From positions 118,521 to 182,520 of the forward strand of contig NZ_VOXD01000008.1 of assembly GCF_008014675.1 (NCBI RefSeq): a DNA stretch of 64,000 bases, written 5' to 3'. The DNA comes from Neolewinella aurantiaca. Its GTDB lineage: Bacteria; Bacteroidota; Bacteroidia; Chitinophagales; Saprospiraceae. Below the pieces are notes generated by a model. It saw only the letters and a program-made list of their open reading frames with translations. It was not told the DNA's origin and did not search any database. Shown in pieces: positions 18,244 to 26,982 of the stretch (within the stretch, counting starts at the first letter, position 1; each line of letters starts with the position of its first letter). The translations under genes were made by a program, and so were the position numbers.

Positions 18244-18547
18244 TTATCAGTAGGCTTAGGATAGAGTTTTATTGTTTTCCCAGACACCCCAATCGTAGGT
18301 CAAGCGATGGAGCGCTTAAGTCTACTGGCAGCAACAAAACTGTAAGGGTCAAGATTGGGGTTTTCCGGACTTACCCTTCATACTTTCTAGCCAATGCTCG
18401 TTGAGGTGGTCGGCTTTAGCCGGACAGTTTGCAGTGGAGTTTCTTCTTTCCGTTCCGGTTTGCCTCTCTTAATTCGTCCTTCGGGAATTGAACCGATTTC
18501 AGGTCCGGTATGCTTGGGGAATACGCTGTCCATTGATCGGAACGTAC

Positions 18548-18571
18548 ATTCGACGCACAGCGTCTCAACCA
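18548..18571. repeat. Half copy of the 55-bp palindrome
   Basis: Identical to the right arm of 12228-12282 over about 23 bp, starting ATTCGACGCACAGCG, without its partner arm. The two copies bracket hsdM through the ATPase gene. Confidence 0.8.
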
Positions 18572-18691
18572 TTGCACGGGCGTAAACTAAATCGTCACTT
18601 TTCTTTCCCCAACCAGGAGCCGGGGAGCCTAAAAGCGACAATTTGGTTTGCATTCCATAAAACAGCTCCTCCCCCTCCCACAAACCATCCC

Positions 18692-18709
18692 TGCACCCGC
18701 GTTCGCGCC
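18692..18709 (+). repeat. 18-bp dispersed motif, intergenic
   Basis: TGCACCCGCGTTCGCGCC, one mismatch, between convergent genes. Confidence 0.75.
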
Positions 18710-18848
18710 GCCCCATCGTTTCTCAGGAGCAGGAGGAATGCCCCTCCCAAAAAAAACCGCCCAACCACCAAAAGGCGGCCGGGCGAGTTTAAAAAAACAA
18801 TACTTCTCACTAATGTCCTGTCAAGTTTAGTCTTGTGGGCGGGAGGAT

Positions 18849-21377
18849 TTAGAAATCGTCGCCGCCGCCGCCGTCGTCGCTGCGGTTTTGTGATGGTTTT
18901 TTCTTGCCTTTCACTTCGCGCAGGCTGTAGGTGAAGCCAACGTACACGATGCGGCTTTCGCGCTGGAATTCGCTGCTGGTTACGAGGCCGTCGATTTCGG
19001 TGGAGTAACCGAATTTGCGCTGGTTGAAGAGGTCGGTGACGCGGAGGGTGATGGCGCCGAGGTCGTTCAGGATGGGCTTGCGGAAACCGAGGTCGAGGCT
19101 TTGCATGGCGTTCAGGCGGCCCTGCGAGGTTACGCCGGAGCTGCGGTAGAAGTAAGTGAACTGGCTCGATACGTTCCACGGCATCTCGTAGCTTCCCTGG
19201 AGGCGGGCGCTGAAGTTGTAGCCATCGGCCTGTACGGCTCCTTCCTGCAGGTTGCCGTCCAGCTCGGTGCGGTAGGCGTTGGCGGAGGCAGTGAGGTCGA
19301 ACTTGCGGCTGGGGCGCAGGGTCGTGATCAGTTCCACGCCGTAGTCGCGGCCACTGTCCAGGTTGGCCTGAGTGCCGATCTGCACGCCGCCGGGCAGGGT
19401 TTCGGTTACGCGGGTGATGAGGTCGGATTTGGCGCGGTAGTAAATACCTCCGGTAAAGGTGCCGAGCCCGAAGCGTTGCTGGATGTTGAGTTCGTAGCTG
19501 TTGATGATCTCGGGCAGGAGGAAAGGGTTACCCGTACGCAGGTTCAGCGGGTCGCCGCGGTCGACGAAAGGGTTAAGATCGCGGTCGCGCGGACGGCTGA
19601 CGCGGCGGGAGTAGCTGGCCTGCAGCGTGCTCATTTCCGAGAGCGAGTAGCCGAGGAACACACTCGGGTACACCTTGAAGTAATCGTTGGTGAAGGTTTC
19701 TCCCGTTGGTTCGGCCAGGTAGCTGGTGGTGTACACCTGCTCGGCGCGCAGTCCGCCGCTGAAGGTTATTTTGTCGACCTTGCCGCCGAAGGTACCGTAC
19801 ACGGCGTGTACGTCTTCGTCGTAGAAAAAGCGGCTGCTGTTGGTGTCTACCCGGGTGAATTCCTGCAGGTCGTAGTCGTAGATATTGAAATCGGCGATGT
19901 TATCGATGCGCTGCAGAGTAGAGCGCCATCCGGCTTCGAATTTGAAGTCTTCGCCGATTTTATGGGAGTAGTCGATCTGGCCGAGGTATTGGGTTCTGCC
20001 GTTGGAGGCGGGGCTGTTCTGGAGGTCTTCGCCGATCAGGCTTCCTTCGGGGTCGAAGTTGAATTCGTCGTAATTTTCTACTTCCGAGCGTTCGTTTTCG
20101 CTGTACTGGAAGCTGGCCGAGAGGTTGCGCCCCGGCTTGGCGAAAGTGGTATTGTAATCGGCGCGGATTTCGAAGTTCTCGCCTTCCTGTGGTTCTGTTT
20201 CGACGCGTCTGCTGATGTAATCGAGTTCACCGTTTTCGTCGTAGAACTCGGTGGTACGCAGGTTGCTGCTTTCTCCGCTGCTCTTGCGGTAGTTGCCGCT
20301 TACGCCCAGGGAGGCGTATTTATTGAGGGTATATTCGGTACCGAGGTTGAAGCCGGCGCTTTCGTTTTGGCGCAGGCCGTCGAAGTCGAAGTAACGGCTG
20401 TATGAGGTATCGGCGAAAGTGGCCGTTTGCTCGCGGAATCCGCGGAAGAAGCGTTCGTCGTAGCGGCCGTTAACGCCCAGGGTGGTGTTGAACTTTCCTT
20501 TGCGCCAGTTGGCGTCAACGCTTCCGTCGAATTTATTTCCGGTACCTCCGTTGAGGTTTACGGTGGCGTTGAATCCGTCTTCGGATTTTTGTTTCAGGAC
20601 GATGTTCACCAGGCCGGCAGTTCCTTCGGGGTCGAACTGGGCACCGGGGTTGGTGAGCACTTCGACGCGTTCGATGTTGGAGGCGGTGAGGGTTTGCAGG
20701 AAGTTGGTTTGCTGGGTGATTGCGCTGGGTTTACCGTTGATGAGGAAGCGGACGCCTTCGGAGCCCCGCAGCGATACGTTGCCGTCGAGATCGACGGTGA
20801 TGCTGGGGATTTCGCGCAGCAGGTCCTCGGCGTTGCCGCCGGAGGCGGCGATTGATTTTTCCACGTTGAACACCTTGCGGTCCAGGCCGAGTTCCATCAC
20901 GGCGCGTTCGGCCGTTACGGTTACTTCGTTGAGGTTGTTGCCGCCTTCGTTCAGTACAATAGTAGGTACGGTTACGGTTGTTTCAGCGTCGGTAACGGTT
21001 ACAGTTTGGGTTTCAGTCGCGTACCCCAGGAAGCTGGCTTCCAGCCGGTAAGTTCCCGCCGGCAGGTTAATAAGTTCATAGTTGCCGTCGAAGTCGGTGC
21101 TGGTTCCCTTCACCATTTTATCGCTGGCATCATAAACGCTTACGTTGGCGAAGCCCAGAGGTTCCTGCGTTATACCGTCGGTAAGTTTTCCTTTAATACT
21201 TTGGGCGCTGACGCAGGTGCTGAGTAAAAATATAAGGAGCAGGGTGAGGAACGCCGAAGTGACAGGATACCGCCCGATGTTCCGGGTCGTTCCCCAGCCG
21301 GGGCTAAACTGATTCAGCGATAAAGCTGTCGTTGTATATAAATCGTTCGGCGTCCTTGTAGCGAATTGCTTCTTCAT
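18849..21377 (-). CDS. TonB-dependent receptor (outer membrane beta-barrel family)
   Basis: An 842-residue outer-membrane protein. An unusually long N-terminal tail precedes the signal segment (FLTLLLIFLLSTCVSAQ); no better start was found. A CarboxypepD-regulatory-like beta sandwich follows (GKLTDGITQEPLGFANVSV), then the plug domain with LNEVTVTAERAVMELGLDRKVF and a barrel of beta strands ending VGFTYSLREVKG. The tail after the barrel is short and basic (KKKPSQNRSDDGGGGDDF), unlike the aromatic-terminated barrels of most outer-membrane proteins. The substrate is unknown and no SusD partner is adjacent. An 18-bp dispersed motif overlaps the signal-peptide coding region. Confidence 0.9.
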   Translation of the reverse strand: MKKQFATRTPNDLYTTTALSLNQFSPGWGTTRNIGRYPVTSAFLTLLLIFLLSTCVSAQSIKGKLTDGITQEPLGFANVSVYDASDKMVKGTSTDFDGNYELINLPAGTYRLEASFLGYATETQTVTVTDAETTVTVPTIVLNEGGNNLNEVTVTAERAVMELGLDRKVFNVEKSIAASGGNAEDLLREIPSITVDLDGNVSLRGSEGVRFLINGKPSAITQQTNFLQTLTASNIERVEVLTNPGAQFDPEGTAGLVNIVLKQKSEDGFNATVNLNGGTGNKFDGSVDANWRKGKFNTTLGVNGRYDERFFRGFREQTATFADTSYSRYFDFDGLRQNESAGFNLGTEYTLNKYASLGVSGNYRKSSGESSNLRTTEFYDENGELDYISRRVETEPQEGENFEIRADYNTTFAKPGRNLSASFQYSENERSEVENYDEFNFDPEGSLIGEDLQNSPASNGRTQYLGQIDYSHKIGEDFKFEAGWRSTLQRIDNIADFNIYDYDLQEFTRVDTNSSRFFYDEDVHAVYGTFGGKVDKITFSGGLRAEQVYTTSYLAEPTGETFTNDYFKVYPSVFLGYSLSEMSTLQASYSRRVSRPRDRDLNPFVDRGDPLNLRTGNPFLLPEIINSYELNIQQRFGLGTFTGGIYYRAKSDLITRVTETLPGGVQIGTQANLDSGRDYGVELITTLRPSRKFDLTASANAYRTELDGNLQEGAVQADGYNFSARLQGSYEMPWNVSSQFTYFYRSSGVTSQGRLNAMQSLDLGFRKPILNDLGAITLRVTDLFNQRKFGYSTEIDGLVTSSEFQRESRIVYVGFTYSLREVKGKKKPSQNRSDDGGGGDDF
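21204..21221 (-). repeat. 18-bp dispersed motif in a signal-peptide region
   Basis: GCACCTGCGTCAGCGCC on the minus strand; encodes part of CVSAQS in the TonB-dependent receptor. Confidence 0.65.
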
Positions 21378-21869
21378 CTTTATTAATTTGATGACACAAA
21401 CTTCGGGTGCTTTTCGGGGCGGTATGAGCGCGTTCGACGGTCAGGTGTATTGGATCGACAATCCGGCTTTTCTCCTGATATCCGTTATCTCAGAGTCGTT
21501 TTGCTGGATGGTAGATAGAAAAGGGGCAATGGTAGAATGCAACGACTCCGGGCTGTTGCCCTCCTCTATCTTTACCCTTGCCGATACTATGATAACCGGA
21601 CGCAAACCAACACCAGTGTTCTTTTTGCACCACGAGCACCGTCTGGCATTTATACCTAAGTCAGAGTGGTTTGGGACTTTTTCACTCGCTAATTGCCCCA
21701 AACCACTCCGGCTTAGGTCTACCGGCACCTTATTCAGGGCGACGTTCACCACTTCCGGGATAAATTCCCGGAGCCTTATATTGGCTATTGCTGACGCCGG
21801 CACCGGAGGTTTAAATTATCACCCGCCCAATCTTCTACTCTAAAACGCTGCTGAAGTCAGCACCACGCA
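21378..21869. other. Intergenic region between divergent receptor and LytS kinase
   Basis: About 0.5 kb carrying promoters for both genes, though no clear TAnnTTTG box was recognised. It contains a strong palindrome (21654-21718) with a sister copy at 53621. A 151-codon open frame across it translates the palindrome and is not believed to be a gene. Confidence 0.6.
21654..21718. repeat. REP-like palindrome, copy 1
   Basis: Left arm ACCTAAGTCAGAGTGGTTTG and right arm ending CTCCGGCTTAGGT pair over about 23 bp with three mismatches, around the loop CACTCGCTAAT. A nearly identical element lies at 53621-53684. Confidence 0.85.
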
Positions 21870-22907
21870 ATGGAAAATTTCTTTCAACGTCACAAGAAAA
21901 CCTTACTGCACGTCGCTTTCTGGGCCATGTACGCTTCTTATTTTTTCTACAACATCAGTTACGGTAGAAAAGGGGAACCGGACTGGGAACGGATCATGCC
22001 CGATTTTCTGTTCCACGTTATTTCGCTGTTCGCGATCAGTTACGTCAATTACTTTTTCTTTCTGCCACGTCTGCTGAAAACCGGGAAGATCGGTCAGTAC
22101 TTCATCACGTACGTACCTATCTTCCTGGGGATGACCTACCTGGCCCTGCTCGGGAAACAGTACCTGCTCGACCGGTTCACGCACGACGATACGTGGATGT
22201 ACTCCCTTCGCTTCGGTCTGAATGTGTTCGTAGCGGCTTTTTTCGTTACCGCTTTTGTCGGCCTGATGAAATTCGTAGAGGATTATTTCGAACTCGAAGC
22301 CCACAATCGCGAGCTCGAGAACCGGCAACTGACCTCCGAGCTGCGCTTTTTGAAAGCGCAGGTAAACCCGCACTTTCTCTTTAACACCCTCAACAACCTC
22401 TACTACCTGGCCGTCAACCAATCAGACCAGACCCCGGAGGTCATCGCCAAGCTGTCCGGCATGATGCGTTACATGATCCACGAGAGCAACGCCGAGAAAG
22501 TTCCCCTCAGTAAGGAAGTCGAGTATATGGAAAACTACCTTGACCTGGAGCGGCTCCGGCTCAACGAGGAGGTTCCCATCACCTTCGAGGTGAACGGAGA
22601 CATTGCCGGGGCCCGGGTCACGCCGCTCATCCTGATCACCTTTCTGGAAAACGCGTTCAAGCACGGCATCGGCAACAACGGCGGCAACTCCTGGATTACC
22701 GTCAGCCTGACGGTCAACGATGGCACCATTGTATACAAGGTCGCGAACAGCGTGCTCCAACACAACGAAAAAACCGTGCGCGAGGCCTCCGGCCTCGGCC
22801 TGGCCAATGTCCGCCGTCGCCTCGATCTGAGCTACCCGGGCAATCACCAACTCGACGTCACCGAAGATGACGAACGCTACAGCGTCAACCTCAAAATTAC
22901 CCTCTGA
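21870..22907 (+). CDS. LytS/YehU-type sensor histidine kinase
   Basis: A 345-residue membrane kinase with four predicted membrane helices in the first 135 residues, a short coiled segment (VEDYFELEAHNRELENRQL), and a His_kinase domain with H168 in QVNPHFLFNTLNNLYYL. The ATPase part shows ITFLENAFKHGIG and ASGLGLANVRRRL. Kinases of this type have no extracellular sensor domain and normally pair with LytTR regulators; one follows directly, sharing a single base (ATGA). The signal is unknown. Confidence 0.93.
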   Translation: MENFFQRHKKTLLHVAFWAMYASYFFYNISYGRKGEPDWERIMPDFLFHVISLFAISYVNYFFFLPRLLKTGKIGQYFITYVPIFLGMTYLALLGKQYLLDRFTHDDTWMYSLRFGLNVFVAAFFVTAFVGLMKFVEDYFELEAHNRELENRQLTSELRFLKAQVNPHFLFNTLNNLYYLAVNQSDQTPEVIAKLSGMMRYMIHESNAEKVPLSKEVEYMENYLDLERLRLNEEVPITFEVNGDIAGARVTPLILITFLENAFKHGIGNNGGNSWITVSLTVNDGTIVYKVANSVLQHNEKTVREASGLGLANVRRRLDLSYPGNHQLDVTEDDERYSVNLKITL

Positions 22908-23656
22908 TGACCCTCACCTGCCTGATCGTCGAAGACGAGCCAATGGCTCGTAAACTCCTGACCCAGTACGTCGAAAAAATCCCGGGGATCGAGCTTCTCG
23001 CCTCCCTCTCCAGCCCGCTGGAGGCCCTCGAGTTCCTGAAAGAAAACGAGCCCGACGTGCTCTTTCTCGACGTTCAGATGCCGGAGATCACCGGCATCGG
23101 CCTGCTCAAGATCCTCAAGAAAAAGCCGATCGTGGTGCTCACCACGGCTTACTCCGAATACGCCATCGAAGGCTACGAACTCGACGTGACCGATTACCTG
23201 CTCAAGCCCATCACCTTCCAGCGGTTTTTGAAGTGCATAGAAAAGATCCGTCAGAACAAAGCGCGCACCCTGCCCCACCCTGCTCCCGGTCAGCCCGGCA
23301 TTGCACCTGCGGCCGCGCCGGAACAGGACACCTTACCCGAATACCTTTTCGTGAAGGACGGGACGAAGTCTGTCCGCGTCAACTTCGCCGACGTGCTGTA
23401 CATCGAAGGTCTCAAAGACTACGTCCGGATCCACACGTCGGCCAAGAAAATAACGACGCTGCAAAGCCTCAAAAAGCTGACGGCAATGCTTCCTTCCAAC
23501 GAGTTTGTCCGCGTTCACCACTCTTACATCATCGCCCTGAAATGGGTCGAGGAAGTTTACCGCGACGAAGTACTCATCAACGGAACGCTGGTGCCGGTGA
23601 GCGACACTTACCGCCCCGCCTTCAAGGAAATGATCGAAGACCGGCTGTTGAAGTAG
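22907..23656 (+). CDS. LytTR-family response regulator
   Basis: A 249-residue regulator. The receiver domain has the acidic pair E9/D10 and phospho-acceptor D55 in LFLDVQMPE. The linker (about 125-145) is proline- and alanine-rich (IAPAAAPEQD) and coincides with a copy of the dispersed 18-bp motif. The C-terminal LytTR DNA-binding domain shows IEGLKDYVRIHT, SLKKL and FVRVHHSYII. It is coupled to the LytS kinase in front by a 1-bp overlap, so they form one system. It ends convergently with the TIM-barrel gene. Confidence 0.95.
   Translation: MTLTCLIVEDEPMARKLLTQYVEKIPGIELLASLSSPLEALEFLKENEPDVLFLDVQMPEITGIGLLKILKKKPIVVLTTAYSEYAIEGYELDVTDYLLKPITFQRFLKCIEKIRQNKARTLPHPAPGQPGIAPAAAPEQDTLPEYLFVKDGTKSVRVNFADVLYIEGLKDYVRIHTSAKKITTLQSLKKLTAMLPSNEFVRVHHSYIIALKWVEEVYRDEVLINGTLVPVSDTYRPAFKEMIEDRLLK
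23302..23319 (+). repeat. 18-bp dispersed motif in the LytTR regulator linker
   Basis: Exact match with GG at the variable positions; encodes APAAAP between the two domains. Confidence 0.8.
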
Positions 23657-23657
23657 G

Positions 23658-23712
23658 AGGTTTGGAGTCGGGAGTTTGGAGTCGGGAGTATCGGAGTCGG
23701 GAGTCGGGAGTC
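23658..23712 (+). repeat. Short tandem repeat
   Basis: Repeated GGAGTCGGGAGT units with TTT or ATC spacers follow the regulator's stop codon. This simple repeat could vary in copy number. Confidence 0.75.
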
Positions 23713-23739
23713 AAAGTGGACAATTCCCCACCTCTGTGT

Positions 23740-24648
23740 TTACTCAAATCCGATCTCCCGCAATCCTTTGTGGCTGATGGCGATGGCCTCGAGGGCGGTG
23801 TGGTTGAAGCACATGTCCTGCTCCACGAGGTAGAACTCCATGCCTGATTTTTCGCGGGCGGCCAGGATTCGTTTGAAGTCGATGTTGCCTTCGCCGACGG
23901 GAGCGAAGCGGCCCTGATCGTCCATATCCTTCACGTGCCACGCCTTGAAGCGGCCGGGCGCTTTATCGAAGTAGGCAACAGGGTCGGCGCCGGCTTTGGT
24001 GACCCAGTACAGGTCCATCTGGAAGTTGAGGATTTCCGGATCGGAGTTCTCGATGAAGTAATCGATCGGGACGATGCCGTCTTCGCCGGCCATGAACTCG
24101 AAGTCGTGATTGTGGTAGAGGCACTGGATGCCACCATCGGCACATTTCTGGGCAATAGCGTTGACGTTCTTCATCACCATTTCCGCACTTTGGTTCATGC
24201 CCAGCGTCTTGGTTTCGGCGTCATAAGTGAACGCGCCCATGGGAGGGATGGGAATTACGAGGTATTGGAAGCCGGCTTCTTTGAGGTCGGCTACTACCTG
24301 ATCGGTAGTTTCAATCGTGATGTCGCTGTGGTGAGAACTGATGGGAGTGAGGCCAACCTCTGCGAGGTAGTTTTTGAACTCGGTGGGCGTCATGCCGTAG
24401 AACTTACCTTCTTTGTAGCCCGCCGCTTCGATGTATTTGTAACCGAGGTCTGCCACCTTTTTGAGCACGCCCTTCGGGTCTCCGGCCAGGGTGTCGCGCA
24501 GGGTGTAGAGGGCAAGGCCACCAAAATCGGTGGTAACGTCGAGTTCCTGCTCGGCTGCGGGCGCTTCTGCAGCGGTTTCCGGTTTACTGTCGTTGCAGGC
24601 GGCAAGGGTAAAGAATAAAAGGAAGAGGGGGAATATTTGCTTGATCAT
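23740..24648 (-). CDS. Sugar phosphate isomerase/epimerase-like TIM-barrel lipoprotein
   Basis: A 302-residue xylose-isomerase-like TIM barrel. The start at 24648 begins MIKQIFPLFLLFFTLAAC, a lipoprotein signal with lipobox LAAC, so the protein should be anchored in the envelope after a linker rich in A and E. Barrel motifs include ISSHHSDI, CLYHNHDFEF (metal-binding HNHDFEF) and WHVKDMDDQGRFAPVGEGNIDF. Such secreted members are common in Bacteroidota next to sugar dehydrogenases, but the substrate is unknown. It is on the same strand as the glycosylglycerate operon upstream but separated by 358 bp with hairpins, so it probably belongs to another unit. Confidence 0.85.
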   Translation of the reverse strand: MIKQIFPLFLLFFTLAACNDSKPETAAEAPAAEQELDVTTDFGGLALYTLRDTLAGDPKGVLKKVADLGYKYIEAAGYKEGKFYGMTPTEFKNYLAEVGLTPISSHHSDITIETTDQVVADLKEAGFQYLVIPIPPMGAFTYDAETKTLGMNQSAEMVMKNVNAIAQKCADGGIQCLYHNHDFEFMAGEDGIVPIDYFIENSDPEILNFQMDLYWVTKAGADPVAYFDKAPGRFKAWHVKDMDDQGRFAPVGEGNIDFKRILAAREKSGMEFYLVEQDMCFNHTALEAIAISHKGLREIGFE

Positions 24649-24864
24649 TGCTTTATTGTTTATACCATTATCAGGACGCGACTGCTCTCCGGTGGCCCTC
24701 GCAATTGAAAACACCACCGATAAAACTGCGAACAGACGGCAAGGTAGGAATCCTGGCGCGGTCTGCGTTGGGAATTTCAGAATTGTGTGTAACCAAATGA
24801 GGTGCCCCCATTCTTTCAACCACGGCCCCTAAGAGTTTACGAAAACGTGGGGGCGAGCCCCAAA

Positions 24865-24902
24865 AACGAAAACACAGGGGTGAACCCCTGTGCTACGAGA
24901 GC
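24865..24902 (+). repeat. Dispersed hairpin element, copy 3
   Basis: AACGAAAACACAGGGG, loop, CCCCTGTG, CTACGAGAG. It is adjacent to copy 4 in the same orientation. Confidence 0.75.
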
Positions 24903-24925
24903 TACGGTTCAAACACGAAATTCAT

Positions 24926-24963
24926 AACGAAAACACAGGGGAAAACCCCTGTGCTACGAGAGA
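24926..24963 (+). repeat. Dispersed hairpin element, copy 4
   Basis: AACGAAAACACAGGGG, loop, CCCCTGTG, CTACGAGAG. As with copy 1, the flank continues with GACGGACC, showing that the repeat extends past the hairpin. Confidence 0.75.
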
Positions 24964-25006
24964 CGGACCTACGGCCCTACCCTACCCTCGCTTCACCGGT
25001 CCCGTT

Positions 25007-26113
25007 TTACAGCTTCACCTTTTCCCCCAGCTGCACCAGGAAGCCAGCGGCCTCCTCCATGGCCTGTTCGGTCGAACCCGCCAGCGACATCACCTCCAAC
25101 ACGCCGGCCATTTCTCCGGGCCAATCGAAACCGGACGACAGAATGTTGCTGCCCACCACTACGGAGTAAGGTTTGCCCTGCCTGACACAACTCCCGATCA
25201 CACCACCCACCACTTTGCCTTCGAGCGACTGTTCGTCCAGCCGGCCTTCGCCGGTGATCACGTGGTCGGCGCGGCCGATGGCTGCTTCCAGCCCGGTGAG
25301 TTCGCTGATGGTCTGGAAGCCACTGCGGAGCGTGGCGCCCAGCAGTGCGCAGAGGCCGGCGGCAATTCCGCCCGCAGCACCGCCTCCGGCGGTGGTGGAA
25401 ACATCCGCCGCGGCAAATTCATCGAATTGCCGGCCCAGGATTTGGCCTCCGTTTTCCAAACGGTCGATCATTGCGGCGTCGGCTCCTTTCTGCGCGGCGT
25501 ACACGTGGGCACTGCCGCGGGGACCGATCAGCGGGTTGGTCACGTCGCACAACAACACAATTTCAGTTTTCTCCCATGGTTTCGCTTTCGGCGGAACGAT
25601 CCGGTGGATGCGCTCCAGCCCGGCGCCGTTGGGCGGCACTTCGCTGCCGTCTTCGGCCAGGAAGCGGAAGCCGAGGGCGGTTGCTATTCCCGTCCCCAGG
25701 TCGTGGGTGGCGCTGCCCCCCAGCAGCAGGTAAATCGTGCGTACGCCGCGGTTCAGCGCATCGGCCAGCATCATTCCGGTGCCAAACGTACTGGTGTGCA
25801 GCGGGTTTCGTTCTTCGGGCGTCAGCAGCACCAGCCCGGATGCCGTGGCGACTTCGATGAAAGCGAAGTCGAAACCCAGCAGGTAGCGGCCCCGCAGGGG
25901 CCGCCCCAGCGGATCACGGGCCGCTACGGTTACCGGCATCAGGTTCAGGTGATCCTCGAGGATATCCAGCGTACCGTCTCCGCCGTCGGCGAGGGGATGG
26001 TACGCTACCTTCGCGGCAGGGTATTTGCGGCGAATTCCGGTGGCGATCGCCTCGCAAACGCTGTTTGCGGAGAGTGAGCCTTTGAATTTATCGGGGGCAA
26101 TGAGAACGTTCAT
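25007..26113 (-). CDS. Glycerate kinase (GarK/GlxK type)
   Basis: A 368-residue cytoplasmic kinase of the glycerate kinase type 1 family. The start at 26113 gives MNVLIAPDKFKGSLSA, the family's N-terminal signature; the frame is open ten codons further, but those add nothing. Other family segments are HPLADGGDGTLDIL, LLGGSATHDLGTGIA and TTAGGGAAGGIAAGL. Enzymes of this family convert D-glycerate with ATP to 2-phosphoglycerate, which enters lower glycolysis. It is the last gene of the operon and overlaps the ROK kinase by 4 bp. Next to a glycosylglycerate hydrolase its likely job is to salvage the released glycerate. Confidence 0.93.
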   Translation of the reverse strand: MNVLIAPDKFKGSLSANSVCEAIATGIRRKYPAAKVAYHPLADGGDGTLDILEDHLNLMPVTVAARDPLGRPLRGRYLLGFDFAFIEVATASGLVLLTPEERNPLHTSTFGTGMMLADALNRGVRTIYLLLGGSATHDLGTGIATALGFRFLAEDGSEVPPNGAGLERIHRIVPPKAKPWEKTEIVLLCDVTNPLIGPRGSAHVYAAQKGADAAMIDRLENGGQILGRQFDEFAAADVSTTAGGGAAGGIAAGLCALLGATLRSGFQTISELTGLEAAIGRADHVITGEGRLDEQSLEGKVVGGVIGSCVRQGKPYSVVVGSNILSSGFDWPGEMAGVLEVMSLAGSTEQAMEEAAGFLVQLGEKVKL

Positions 26114-26982
26114 ACAGGAATAATTTGACCGGCACCAAGGCACGTGAGCATTTCCGCTTCTTGCGGTACAGCGTAAATATGTACACCCATTTTTTCCAGT
26201 TCAGGCGCGAACGCAGGTGCAAAGCGGGGGTAAGCACGGGCAATGTTGCCACCCAGGACCAGGGTCTCCGGCCTGAACTTCCGACAGACCGGGAGCAGTA
26301 GTTCCAACAGGTTGCTGGCGTACGCCGCAAAAATCTCCTCCAGTTCGGCGGGCGTTGCGGCGCCGATCAGCGCGAGCAGATCAGGCACTATGATGCCGAA
26401 CTCCGTTTCAGCGAAATGCGTAAACCAGCGCGTACCGAAAAAGTCATCGGCGATTCCTTCTCCGAAGGGCACCTGGTAAATTTCGCCTCCGGGCGGGAGA
26501 CCCGGCATAGCCTTCACCAGCCGACCATCCTCTACAAACGCAGAGCCGATCCCCGTGCCCAGAGTTATCGTCATCAGGCGCCGGTGGCCGGCGCTGCGGA
26601 ATTTCTGATCTGCTCCCAGCCCGAAACAGGCTGCGTCGTTCTCGAAGTACACCGCCCGGAGCTGCGGCAGTTCCCGGAGGAGCGTGGCCCGCAGGTCGAG
26701 CCCGTTCAGCGCGCCCATTTTCAGGCCCGGTTTGAACCGGGCGGTTCCGGACGCATACTCGAACGGGCCGGGCATTGCGATGGCGATGGCTCCGGATGCG
26801 TGCACCTCTTGCTGTTTGAGGTGGCCGATCCAGGCCTGGAGGAGGCTCTCCCTGTCCAGAAAAGCATCAACTTTGGTGGTTGCGGTTATGCCGGCGGGCA
26901 CCATTTTCCCTCCTTCCCGGCGTAACGGAAGTGAGGTGATGTGGCTGCCACCGATGTCTATTCCCAGAAATTGGCTCGTCAT
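26110..26982 (-). CDS. ROK-family sugar kinase (probable hexokinase)
   Basis: A 290-residue kinase with the ATP-binding FLGIDIGGSHI at the N-terminus, AIAMPGPFEYASG, ENDAACFGLGAD (catalytic aspartate) and TLGTGIGSAFVEDG. The usual ROK zinc motif (CxCGxxGC) is absent; GLPPGGEIYQVPFG stands in its place. ROK kinases phosphorylate glucose, mannose, fructose or N-acetylated sugars; specificity cannot be read here. In this operon the expected substrate is the hexose freed by the GH63 enzyme (mannose or glucose). It overlaps both neighbours. A copy of the dispersed 18-bp motif lies near its 3' end, encoding FAPAFAPEL. Confidence 0.88.
   Translation of the reverse strand: MTSQFLGIDIGGSHITSLPLRREGGKMVPAGITATTKVDAFLDRESLLQAWIGHLKQQEVHASGAIAIAMPGPFEYASGTARFKPGLKMGALNGLDLRATLLRELPQLRAVYFENDAACFGLGADQKFRSAGHRRLMTITLGTGIGSAFVEDGRLVKAMPGLPPGGEIYQVPFGEGIADDFFGTRWFTHFAETEFGIIVPDLLALIGAATPAELEEIFAAYASNLLELLLPVCRKFRPETLVLGGNIARAYPRFAPAFAPELEKMGVHIYAVPQEAEMLTCLGAGQIIPV
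26204..26221 (-). repeat. 18-bp dispersed motif in the ROK kinase gene
   Basis: Exact match with TT at the variable positions; encodes APAFAP near the C-terminus. Confidence 0.8.

Larger units (their letters stand above)
18244..18848. other. Intergenic region after the defence island
   Basis: About 0.6 kb between convergent genes. It holds half of the hsdR-hsdM palindrome (18548-18571) and an 18-bp dispersed motif (18692). A short inverted pair CCCCAATC (18287) and GATTGGGG (18353) could form a weak hairpin. No gene was found. Confidence 0.65.
24649..25006. other. Intergenic region with tandem hairpin elements
   Basis: About 360 bp holding two full copies of the CACAGGGG hairpin (24865, 24926) and a degenerate one (GTGGGGGCGAGCCCC, about 24846). 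They follow the last gene of the glycosylglycerate operon and could end or stabilise its transcript. Confidence 0.65.

Noticed and set aside
18475..18500. Possible tRNA T-arm (GGTTCAATTCC on the minus strand)
   Set aside because: The flanking five-base stem does not pair and no acceptor, D or anticodon arm could be found.
19101..20405. 434-codon open frame opposite the TonB-dependent receptor
   Set aside because: Antisense shadow rich in A, V, G and E; the minus-strand receptor has full domain structure.
21388..21843. 151-codon plus-strand open frame before the LytS gene
   Set aside because: It translates straight through a REP-like palindrome with a sister copy elsewhere, so it is not a conserved protein.
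24840..24964. CRISPR-like short repeats
   Set aside because: Only two to three hairpin copies, with other copies scattered elsewhere; these are extragenic palindromes.
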